Below are positions 19,869-28,733 of a stretch of DNA of 60,135 nt, piece after piece. Below the pieces are notes generated by a model. That model was not told the DNA's origin, ran no database searches, and saw only the letters and a program-made list of their open reading frames with translations. The position numbers and the translations under genes were made by a program. The stretch is from Candidatus Cloacimonadota bacterium (GTDB taxonomy: Bacteria; Cloacimonadota; Cloacimonadia; JGIOTU-2), in assembly GCA_023129415.1 (NCBI GenBank), contig JAGMCF010000192.1:1-60135 (forward strand), read 5' to 3'. How positions within the stretch are numbered: the first letter of the stretch is position 1; the number at the start of each line of letters is the position of its first letter.

Positions 19869-20942
19869 TTAATGATATGCACCCACAAAGGAAACATCCA
19901 TAAGCAATGTATTATAACCATAATCTTGTATAGTCCAGGTCTGTCCACCATCAACAGTATGCAAAATCATACCAAGGTCTATTTTTCCACCATAGGGACC
20001 AACTACCCAGGCTTCATCCTTATTTAATGGAGAAATCCTGTATAGCAAAATACCTCCTGCTGAACCAGGGGTTTCTTGTAACTCCCAATTCTCACCTCCG
20101 TTTTCTGTATAAAGGATCCATCCAACATCTTCTACGACCCATGCTACATCTTCACTTATTGCACAAACACCATTTGCATCCCATGTCGGATAGATATCGG
20201 TCTTTTGTATTTCCCATGTATCGCCACCATTCGAAGTATGAAGAATTGTTCTTCCATGTCCTACAACCCATAAACAGGAATCTGATGCTGCACTTATCTC
20301 AATCATTCCTCGTTCTGAAAGGAATTCACCTTCAGCTTGATGAAACCAGGTATCACCATAATCTGAAGAGTGAATTATTGTTCCACCTAATTCCATCTCA
20401 TTACCACACACCCAAATTTTATCGTTGACAACAGCAATGGAACATAAATTATAAGGTAAAAAGGAAGTGTCAGCTTTAGATGTCCAGGTATTTCCACCAT
20501 CATTTGTGTAAATAATTGTATTGTTAGAACCAACAACCCATAATTCATCCAGGCTATAAACATGTAATCCAAGTAACTCTTCATTTGGAATACCTCCGCG
20601 ATTTTCAATTCGCTCCCAGGTAGAACCACCATCAGAAGTTTTTAAAATAGTAGCATATTCATCTGCTTGATCACCTAAGATCCATGCATGTAATGAATCA
20701 ACAGCTTTGACAGCACCCAAGGATACATTCGGAATAGATAATGAATCTCCCTGACGAACCCAATTTTGGCCACCATCATTAGTATAAAAGATGGAACCAT
20801 AACCATCTAACGGGGATCCAACGATCCACCCAATTTGCTTTTGTTCATTATCTGGACCAGTTGTGTCTTTGGAACAATTTACTATCCAAAGTGAAATAAT
20901 GAAGCAAACCAGTAACCATTTGATGATATTATTCTTAATCAT
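19869..20942 (-). CDS. YCF48/BNR-like beta-propeller lipoprotein
   Basis: Repeated YTNDGGQNWVRQ / TSDGGSTWERI / TVDGGQTWTIQ motifs; lipobox WIVNCSK. Confidence 0.85.
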   Translation of the reverse strand: MIKNNIIKWLLVCFIISLWIVNCSKDTTGPDNEQKQIGWIVGSPLDGYGSIFYTNDGGQNWVRQGDSLSIPNVSLGAVKAVDSLHAWILGDQADEYATILKTSDGGSTWERIENRGGIPNEELLGLHVYSLDELWVVGSNNTIIYTNDGGNTWTSKADTSFLPYNLCSIAVVNDKIWVCGNEMELGGTIIHSSDYGDTWFHQAEGEFLSERGMIEISAASDSCLWVVGHGRTILHTSNGGDTWEIQKTDIYPTWDANGVCAISEDVAWVVEDVGWILYTENGGENWELQETPGSAGGILLYRISPLNKDEAWVVGPYGGKIDLGMILHTVDGGQTWTIQDYGYNTLLMDVSFVGAYH

Positions 20943-21132
20943 GTTTTTCTCCTTTCAAGATTATTTAGTTTTTAACAATCGGCAAATGTATTAATGTCAA
21001 GAACCTTTATAAATATTTTATCCATTTTTAAAATTTAAAATCATCTTCTCCACTTTTTCTTTGGCTTCTTTTTGAGAAATAAAAACATTCTCTTAACTTA
21101 TTATTGATATTTAAATTGATTATCGGAATAAC

Positions 21133-22518
21133 CTAAATTTCAAAATAATTATCAATTTCTTCTCTTACTTCTTTAATCAATTTCTTTTTTTTTTCTTTTA
21201 ACTCAAAAGCTTGTTTTACAAGTTTTGTGATTTCATTGATAGAATTTTTATCTAATATAGGTATTTCGAATTCCTTTAATCTTTCTTCTCTTAAATGCGG
21301 AATTGTTGAAGCTACAACCGTTCTTCTTATTGCAGGATAAAGACCTGTTTCTTTTAAAGACAGTACCAAAAACAAATATTCTTGTGTTAAATTATATTTT
21401 TTAGCTTCTATTTTTAATCTTAATCTTGTCATTCCTGATGCAATAATTGCCTCATCATTTTTTGTAATCATCCCAGTCATTCCGACTTTTCCGTCTTTTG
21501 TAAAAACTACATCTCCTACTCTAATATCTTGCTTTAATTCTTGATAAATTTCTTCTGGGATATAAAAATCAGGGAATTGATCTACTTCGAAATTTACAAT
21601 GTCAGAAGTTCTAATAAATGGAACATCGGTATCTTTTTTATTTAAGTATTTATTGTAATTATAGCTTCCAACTTCATCGCCCTTTTTTACGGTAGCAATT
21701 TCGTCAAGAGAAACAGTTTTCCATTTTTTTTTAATAGTATTTAATGTCTTTACATAAAAAGGATAAGAATATTTTGGTGTCCATAAATCTACATATTTAA
21801 AATCAGAAAGATTCACAGAATAAAATTTTTCTTTTTCAATTTTTGAAAAATCAATATTTAACTTACGATAAAAAAGATTTTGGGCTTTATTTAGTAATGA
21901 AAGAGATTTTTCTGCGGTTTCTTCTGCTTTTGCAACCAAGTCGCTTATTTTCTTTATTCTTTTTTTTGGAAGTTCAACAACTTCAATGTTTCTGATATCG
22001 TTAAGATTTAATTTATCTTGAAGTTGTTTTTTCTTGTTTTTCTTAATTTGTAATAAGGCTAATTTTGAAAGTAAAAAAGCAAAAATATAATTTTTATTCG
22101 TTTCTTTTTTTAATCCAACGCCGATTATATTTTGGCTTATATTAACTTCGGGAAAACGCTTTCCAATTCTCAAAATTTTCCCCAAAGTTCCTATTTTTGA
22201 AAAAGCAATATCTCCGTGTCTTAAAATAGTTTTGAAGTTGGCTTTATTGTCTTCTTCTGTGATATAAACTAAATCTTCTGTTCCCAATTCAAAATATTTT
22301 AGATTTGATATTCTCAAAAAAGGTATTCCCTTATTTTGATATCTTTCGGCTTTTAAATCAAAAATTCCTTTCTTGATAAATTTAGAATATTCAGAAATCT
22401 TTTTATGTTGGTAGTTAAACAAAACATCATCAATAAATTTTCCAATAATCCAAAATCCAGGCTCAAATCTATCATCTTTTTTTATGCTATCTATATTAAT
22501 TGTAATTGTTTTTAACAT
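21133..22518 (-). CDS. Type I-like restriction-modification specificity subunit (HsdS-like)
   Basis: Two target-recognition halves: KGIPFLRISNLKYFELG...GDIAFSKIGTLGK and KDTDVPFIRTSDIVNFE...GDVVFTKDGKVG. Confidence 0.9.
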   Translation of the reverse strand: MLKTITINIDSIKKDDRFEPGFWIIGKFIDDVLFNYQHKKISEYSKFIKKGIFDLKAERYQNKGIPFLRISNLKYFELGTEDLVYITEEDNKANFKTILRHGDIAFSKIGTLGKILRIGKRFPEVNISQNIIGVGLKKETNKNYIFAFLLSKLALLQIKKNKKKQLQDKLNLNDIRNIEVVELPKKRIKKISDLVAKAEETAEKSLSLLNKAQNLFYRKLNIDFSKIEKEKFYSVNLSDFKYVDLWTPKYSYPFYVKTLNTIKKKWKTVSLDEIATVKKGDEVGSYNYNKYLNKKDTDVPFIRTSDIVNFEVDQFPDFYIPEEIYQELKQDIRVGDVVFTKDGKVGMTGMITKNDEAIIASGMTRLRLKIEAKKYNLTQEYLFLVLSLKETGLYPAIRRTVVASTIPHLREERLKEFEIPILDKNSINEITKLVKQAFELKEKKKKLIKEVREEIDNYFEI

Positions 22519-22530
22519 TTTTAAAACCCT

Positions 22531-24354
22531 TTAAAAGTTAAATTGCTTTTCTTTTGCCCATTCTTTAAATTTATCTGCAACTTTCAAAATATCATCGTCT
22601 TCAAGTTTTTTTCCTCTTCTATCATGTCCGCAAGTTTCAGCCACAGCCATAAAAACAGGGTATTTTTTAGGAATTTTACTTTCAGGAAGTTTTTGAAATA
22701 TCATTATTGTTGTTTTTGTAGATGTATTTGGCATAAATGTTTCAAGAGGAACATCAATTACCGCAATTAGCCTGCCTTTCTTTAACAACCAATTTCTAAT
22801 ATAACCCAAACTTTCATTCCCATAAACACCATCAGGCAAAACTATTGCCATTTTTCCGCCATCTTTTAATAACTGCAAACATCTTTCAATGAATAGAATC
22901 TGTGGTGCTTCTTTATCTTTTAATTTCCCTTTTTCCCATTCGCCAGTTTTTTTATTTAATTTCCATTTATGCCCTAATTCAAATTGTTTTAATTTATCTT
23001 CACCACGAACAGGAATTTTTGAACCAAATGGCGGATTAGTTAAAAGAATACTAAATTTCCCCATATCTATTTTTAACATTGTTTTATCTTTCCAATTTTC
23101 AGGTTTTTCTAAACTATCCTCACAAAAAATACCGCTTTTACCATCTCCAATTATCGCCATATATGCTTTGGCTACTTTGGATAAGAAATAATCTTTATCA
23201 ATCCCTCTAATTTTGTTTAAAGCAACTTCCATTTTTTCTTCTTGAAGATTACTCTTATTCCAATTATATTTTTCGCCCTCTGTATCAAGTTTTTTCCAAA
23301 CATGTCTTAATGCTTCAATTAAAAACCCGCCACTACCACAAGCAGGATCAATTATTAAATCCTCATCATCAGGGTCTAAAACATTAACCATCATTTTAAT
23401 AACATTTCTTGGGGTAAAAAATTGCCCTTGTCCGCCTTTTAATGCATGCCCTATAAATGTCTCAAAAGCATCAGCAATAACATCTCTTTCTGCCTCGATT
23501 AAACAATAATTCTGTAATTCACCAACTACATAAGCAATAGATTTAGCATCTAAATTTATTACATCAATTTTATCTAAAACTTCTTTATATTTTCTTTTTA
23601 CTAATTCAAACAAATCTAAAATTCTTTTCTTTATATCTTCTGCTTTTTCATTAACGCCAGCTCTAAAAGTAACTATGTCGTCTGGCTCTGTGAATCTTTC
23701 ATCGTAAATTTTACAGAAAATAATATTAATAAGTTGCTGTGCCAAAACTTCATCTCTTGTAGCCCCAATAGTATTCGCAGCTAAATGATTTCTAATCGCT
23801 TTGAAAGTTGCTTTAAGATTGTGTGTAGGTTTTAGGTCTTTTCTTTTAAACTTACCAACATCTTCAACTCTTTGTCCAAATTGTGGAATGTTTGGAATTT
23901 CTTCAAATTCTATTCTGCCTGATTTTTCAACTTTTCTTAGAAAAAGTCTTTCTTCACCATTAAACCATACACCTAGAAATGCCCTTGAAAATCTTAAATA
24001 ATCCTTTAACTGTGTTTTTCCGTCTTTCCTTGTTTTCTTTTTACATTCAACAACAATTAAAATATTGTCTTCTGTATGATTTTCTGAATTAAAGACAGCA
24101 ATATCAACAGGATATTCTTTTCTTGTATCTGAAGGTCTTATCTTAACTCTCCATTGAGGTCTTGTTTGGATATGGTCTTTTGGATATTCATAATCTTCAA
24201 CAAGTTGCTTAGAGAATACTTGAACTGCTTCAATTTCTTCAGGTTTTTTTTTAATATATCTTCCAGAGATATAATCTATTACAAAACCACTCTTATCCTC
24301 CGGTTCTACTTTAATTTCTTCTTTTTTTTCTTCGTATAATATTTTGCTCATCAT
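22531..24354 (-). CDS. N6-adenine DNA methyltransferase with N-terminal HSDR_N-like nuclease domain
   Basis: DPACGSGGFLIEALRH and LLTNPPFGSK; N-terminal YPVDIAVFNSENHTEDNILIVVECKKK resembling PD-(D/E)xK. Confidence 0.9.
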   Translation of the reverse strand: MMSKILYEEKKEEIKVEPEDKSGFVIDYISGRYIKKKPEEIEAVQVFSKQLVEDYEYPKDHIQTRPQWRVKIRPSDTRKEYPVDIAVFNSENHTEDNILIVVECKKKTRKDGKTQLKDYLRFSRAFLGVWFNGEERLFLRKVEKSGRIEFEEIPNIPQFGQRVEDVGKFKRKDLKPTHNLKATFKAIRNHLAANTIGATRDEVLAQQLINIIFCKIYDERFTEPDDIVTFRAGVNEKAEDIKKRILDLFELVKRKYKEVLDKIDVINLDAKSIAYVVGELQNYCLIEAERDVIADAFETFIGHALKGGQGQFFTPRNVIKMMVNVLDPDDEDLIIDPACGSGGFLIEALRHVWKKLDTEGEKYNWNKSNLQEEKMEVALNKIRGIDKDYFLSKVAKAYMAIIGDGKSGIFCEDSLEKPENWKDKTMLKIDMGKFSILLTNPPFGSKIPVRGEDKLKQFELGHKWKLNKKTGEWEKGKLKDKEAPQILFIERCLQLLKDGGKMAIVLPDGVYGNESLGYIRNWLLKKGRLIAVIDVPLETFMPNTSTKTTIMIFQKLPESKIPKKYPVFMAVAETCGHDRRGKKLEDDDILKVADKFKEWAKEKQFNF

Positions 24355-24384
24355 TCCTCTTTATTTTCAAACATTAATATTCAT

Positions 24385-24430
24385 TCTACAATTTCCCAAT
24401 AGCCGCCTTTAGCAGGTCCAACTTTTTATA
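24385..24430 (-). pseudogene. Orphan C-terminal tail remnant KVGPAKGGYWEIVE*
   Basis: Reverse-strand peptide matches the C-terminus of ORF 27364-27561 (KRIGPAKGGYWEIVE). Confidence 0.6.
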
Positions 24431-24448
24431 AATCTGTTTTTGATCAAG

Positions 24449-25192
24449 TTATACTTTTATTGGTAATTTTTTAGAATTTTCTAAATCTTTGGTAAGTTTT
24501 TTATAACACCTATCTATTGTAAATGGAATATTTTTATGAAAATTTTCAATAAAACTTTTTAGTTCATAGTCTTTTTTATATGTAAATGGTCTCTTTTTAG
24601 GATTATCTGGTATGGGAATTTTTAAGGTTTCTTTTTCCACTGTTGCATCAAAAGTAGTATCTATATTCTTTGCTATTATTGCTTCATGTGTAATTGCATT
24701 CCTAAACTTTTCTAAAGTTTTCCACCATCTTTTTTTTATTAAAATTTCAGAAGTATATTTATAAAATTCAGAATTAGGCATTTTCTGTTCAAATTCCTTA
24801 AAAATTGTATAGAAATAAATTTTTGTATTAGGATCAGAACTTAAGAATTTAAATAGACTATTAACCTCATGAGCAAGCGAATCAAAAATACTCATAACGC
24901 TCATAAAATAACCATCAATATAAAGGTTACAATATCTTGCTATTTCTACTTTATCTAAGGACATGATGACAGTGACAGTTTGTGTTTTTTCCCCCAGTGT
25001 TTCAGAGTAGGCAAAATTATCTCCACTGAAATTTTTAATTTCGTTAATATAATAATTTGATTCCCATAACTTTTGCTGAACTGAAAAATGGAAAATATCA
25101 AAATCGCTCTTTATAATAGATTGTTTATTTTTATTATAATAATATTCAATCTTTTCTTTAAATTTTTTACTTATAGACTTTCTTATAGCCAT
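24449..25192 (-). CDS. Uncharacterised protein with HEPN-like R-x4-H motif
   Basis: 247 aa, helix-rich; KTLEKFRNAITHEAII (R164-x4-H169); 6 bp after the Ntn-hydrolase-like gene. Confidence 0.55.
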   Translation of the reverse strand: MAIRKSISKKFKEKIEYYYNKNKQSIIKSDFDIFHFSVQQKLWESNYYINEIKNFSGDNFAYSETLGEKTQTVTVIMSLDKVEIARYCNLYIDGYFMSVMSIFDSLAHEVNSLFKFLSSDPNTKIYFYTIFKEFEQKMPNSEFYKYTSEILIKKRWWKTLEKFRNAITHEAIIAKNIDTTFDATVEKETLKIPIPDNPKKRPFTYKKDYELKSFIENFHKNIPFTIDRCYKKLTKDLENSKKLPIKV

Positions 25193-25198
25193 AATAAA

Positions 25199-25966
25199 TT
25201 AATATTCTCCTTTTAATTCTTTTCTTTGTATCCACTTTGCACCTTCCGGAGTAATTACTAATACATCAATATGACCACCTACATTTTTGGAACGAGCTTG
25301 AAAACGTATAGTGTCAATTGTAGTACGTATTGCATAAATTGAAAAATCAACTGCATCTTGAAGGGACATTGCACCCCATATAATTGGATGTTTTTTCATT
25401 GTAAGGGCTTTACCTTTGGGTCCTGGAAGTGAGGATGGTTGTAGAATTCCAGCAAGAACATCGATTTGTCCTGACCAAGTTGAACCATAATCTAGACTAC
25501 CATCTGGTTTAACATTTTTCCTTTGATTAAAGATATTTTTACCCACATGACAATAATAAACATATGGAATGCTCTTTTTATCCTCTTTTTTGTATCCAAC
25601 CACATGGAATCCTGTATCAGCTTTCGGAAAATCTGATTTAAAAAAATCCAACAATTTTTTAGGGATTGTGGTAACATTATCTTCATTAATTAACTTTTCT
25701 TCAACAAATCTTTTAATGTGACTTGAGGTTGAGATTCCTCCTAAAAGATCTTGACCAAAAGAGTTAACTCCTACTTGAAAAATTGGATCGTTTGATTTAC
25801 TAAATCTTGATAAAAGAAAGGTTTTGTAAACATTATCTGAATTAATTGTCTCGATTTTTTTTAAAGATTTTCCATCAGGTGATTTGGTTTCAATAGTTAT
25901 TATTTGACGGCTATCAGAAGCCATAACAATGCCTTCTGGCACAAAGGTTGTTATTACTAAACTCAT
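25199..25966 (-). CDS. Proteasome-like Ntn-hydrolase with penultimate Ser
   Basis: MSLVITTFVPEGIVMASDSRQ resembles proteasome/HslV/Anbu N-termini; with Ser2 as residue 1, the conserved Asp falls at position 17. Confidence 0.65.
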   Translation of the reverse strand: MSLVITTFVPEGIVMASDSRQIITIETKSPDGKSLKKIETINSDNVYKTFLLSRFSKSNDPIFQVGVNSFGQDLLGGISTSSHIKRFVEEKLINEDNVTTIPKKLLDFFKSDFPKADTGFHVVGYKKEDKKSIPYVYYCHVGKNIFNQRKNVKPDGSLDYGSTWSGQIDVLAGILQPSSLPGPKGKALTMKKHPIIWGAMSLQDAVDFSIYAIRTTIDTIRFQARSKNVGGHIDVLVITPEGAKWIQRKELKGEY

Positions 25967-26078
25967 ATTTTACCTCCATTTGTTATTTGTTTTTTATTCA
26001 CTATTTAGATATACTTAAATATTTATATAAAAGAATCTTTGTTGTTTTTAAAATTATTAACTAAACTCATTGGAAGTG

Positions 26079-26453
26079 TCAACTTTTTCCATAATATTTA
26101 TTTATTCTCTCCCTATCTTCATTCTCTTTATCACCTTTATAATAAATTTCAATAAATTCTATGATATCCTCCTTCTCATAATAAGCATAAATTATTCTTA
26201 TGCCACTTCTTGAGCCGGTGCCTTTTAATGATTTACAGGCAAATTTTGTAACTTTATAAATTTGGGGATATTTAATACCCAATCCGGAAATTTCAAAAAT
26301 TCCTTTATTATCTATATCTAATTTATGGAACATTTTTAATTGCACTTTAATGAAATTTTTCAGATCGGAATCCAGAGTCCTAAATCTCTTCTTCAACTTT
26401 TTGAACTCCTTTTCGAATTCACTGAGCTGTGTGATCTTGTTAAAGAGCTTCAT
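26079..26453 (-). CDS. RelE/ParE-like toxin
   Basis: FEKEFKKLKKRFRTLDSDLKNFI...SLKGTGSRSGIRIIYAYYEKEDIIEFIEIYYKGDKENED. Confidence 0.75.
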   Translation of the reverse strand: MKLFNKITQLSEFEKEFKKLKKRFRTLDSDLKNFIKVQLKMFHKLDIDNKGIFEISGLGIKYPQIYKVTKFACKSLKGTGSRSGIRIIYAYYEKEDIIEFIEIYYKGDKENEDRERINKYYGKS

Positions 26454-26456
26454 AAA

Positions 26457-27230
26457 TTAATCTCGAACAGAATAGGGAGTGGTACGGTAGAAGACGGTTT
26501 CATATTCAATTATTTTACCTTCATCTGTGGTCAACCAGGGAACATCATTGTGAGAGTATTCACTTATCTGTGTAGCATTCATATCAGCAAATCTATTGAT
26601 TACCTGATCGATAAGAGTGATTTCCCGAGCTGATAGAATAGACAGATCGGGTTCTCTTAAAGGAAGGTATTTTGTTTGAGGATACTTGAAATATTCATCC
26701 TTAATTTTTCGCAGGTCTTTGCCTTCCATCAGAGAGACAATCTTGATGAATTCTTTGGGAGTGGGTCCATAAGGATTTTTTTGATAAGTTGCTCCAATCA
26801 ATTGTTCTTCATATTTTTCATAATAATCAAAATCGATGAAATAGAGTATTTTGTAGATAACGGTTTCGCCAATGTTTGGTTTTGAGCCAACTTTGTTTAA
26901 GATGTAAAGTAAGACTTCCTTAAATTTTTCTACATTTTTTTGTGGGACACTTATTCGTATTTCTCTTTTTTTCTTTGGAGTGATTTTCTTCCCTTCTTCC
27001 AGAACGACTTTTATATCTTCTTCTAAGTTAAGAAGTGCATCGGTTGAAATATTAAATAGCGTAGCAATTTTTGCAATTTCTTCAGCAGTTAACTTTCTTA
27101 CACCATTTTCTATTTGAGAAATTGAAACTCTTTTCATTTTTAGCATTTGTGAAAACTTTTCTTGGGAAAGACCTGCTTCATCTCTTAATTTTTTTATCCT
27201 TTTTCCTAAGCTTTTGTAAAAATTTTTCAT
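26457..27230 (-). CDS. XRE HTH plus Panacea (DUF4065) domain antitoxin
   Basis: KRIKKLRDEAGLSQEKFSQMLKMKRVSISQIENG; C-terminal ILYFIDFDYYEKYEEQLIGATYQKNPYGPTPKEF. Confidence 0.85.
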   Translation of the reverse strand: MKNFYKSLGKRIKKLRDEAGLSQEKFSQMLKMKRVSISQIENGVRKLTAEEIAKIATLFNISTDALLNLEEDIKVVLEEGKKITPKKKREIRISVPQKNVEKFKEVLLYILNKVGSKPNIGETVIYKILYFIDFDYYEKYEEQLIGATYQKNPYGPTPKEFIKIVSLMEGKDLRKIKDEYFKYPQTKYLPLREPDLSILSAREITLIDQVINRFADMNATQISEYSHNDVPWLTTDEGKIIEYETVFYRTTPYSVRD

Positions 27231-27363
27231 TTTTTTCCTTTCAAATAACCAATCAATTGTTTGTAGGATTTTCTGTCAAGTTATTGTAAGATTTTATTAC
27301 ATTTATATGTTTATAAGTTGTATTATTTTTTACAACTAAATTTATTTTACCTAATTATATTAG

Positions 27364-27665
27364 TTACTCTACAATTTCCCAATAACCACCTTTAGCTGGT
27401 CCGATTCTTTTTAATTTTCCATCTTCCTTAAGTTTTTTAATATTCCATTCAACTCCCTTAACTGTTAAACCTATCTTTGCAGCAAGTTCTGGTATGGTTA
27501 TTAAAGGGTTCTCTTTAATAAGAGCAATTATATTCACCCCGGTTTTCACCCTAATTTTCACCCTAGCTTTTGGGGTAGTACTCTCTAATTCAACATATTC
27601 ATTACTCTGCTTAAAAACGATATAAAAATGCGTGTCGGTATATTCTATTTCAGGATAGGGAGAAT
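27364..27665 (-). pseudogene. Truncated wHTH C-terminal fragment, AlbA_2/ATP-binding type
   Basis: Open frame without ATG: PEIEYTDTHFYIVFKQSNEYVELESTTPKARVKIRVKTGVNIIALIKENPLITIPELAAKIGLTVKGVEWNIKKLKEDGKLKRIGPAKGGYWEIVE*. Confidence 0.55.
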
Positions 27666-27674
27666 TTTCTTTTT

Positions 27675-28727
27675 TTATTCATTTTTCTCCAATAACCTTT
27701 TTTCCATTTCTATAAATTCTCTTTCTCTGGTTAATTCTCTTTCTAATTCTTTTTCTGTTGGTAAATACGGTTTATATTTTGAAGCAAATATCTGTTTTTT
27801 ATCCTTAATTAAAATATATTTAACCATTGTTTCGTTTTTATCGGAACATAAAATCAAGCCAATTGTAGGATTATCATTTTTTTGTTTTTCTTCCTTTTCA
27901 AAATAACGAACATAGAAGTCCATTTGTCCAATATCTTTATGTGTAAGTTTGCCGATTTTCAAATCGATTAGAACAAAACATTTTAAAATGAAATTATAAA
28001 AAACAAGGTCAATATAAAAGTGGTCACCATCTACAGTAATTCTTTTTTGCCTTGCTACAAAAGAAAAACCTTTTCCTAATTCTAACAAAAATTGCTGTAA
28101 TTTGTCAATTAATGCTTTTTCAATATTTTTTTCCAGGTACTTTTTATTTTCTTTTAAATCTAAAAATTCCAGAACATAAGGATCTTTAATGACATCTTTT
28201 GGTTGGTTAAGGGTTTAACCTTTTACGGATAATTCCAGAACTTCTGCTTTATCCTTACTTAATGTTATCCTTTCGTAGAGAAGTGAATTTATTTGCCGTT
28301 CTAATTCTCTTGTGCTCCATTTATTATTGATTGTTTCTATCAAATAGAAATCTCTTGCTTTTTCTTTTTCAACCCGGAGAAGCAAACGGTAATGTGTCCA
28401 GCTCAATTCTGAACGCAGTGCGTTCACTTTTGGGAAGATCGAATAAAAAGTTCTCATATACCACAAGTTTCTTTCATTAAACCCTTTTTCATAATCATAA
28501 GTAAGTTTTCTTGAAAGTCCTTTAATCAGGGATTTCCCATATTCTGCTCGGTCTTTGCCCTTTTGTTCCTGTTCAATAATAATTCTACCAATCTGCCAAT
28601 AAGCCTGAACCATAGCAAAATTAATAGAACGACATGCTGTGCTTCTTGCTTCTTCAAGAACTTCTCTTATGTTTTGATATGCTGTTTCAATTACAGGTTG
28701 TTTAATGAGATTATTGTTTATTGACAT
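27675..28727 (-). pseudogene. YhcG/DUF1016 PD-(D/E)xK nuclease interrupted by one in-frame TAA
   Basis: Two ORFs share a frame: ...LELSVKG*TLNQPKDVIKDPYVLEFLDLKENKKYLEKNIEKALIDKLQQFLLELGKGFSFVARQKR... Confidence 0.9.
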
Positions 28728-28733
28728 AATATT

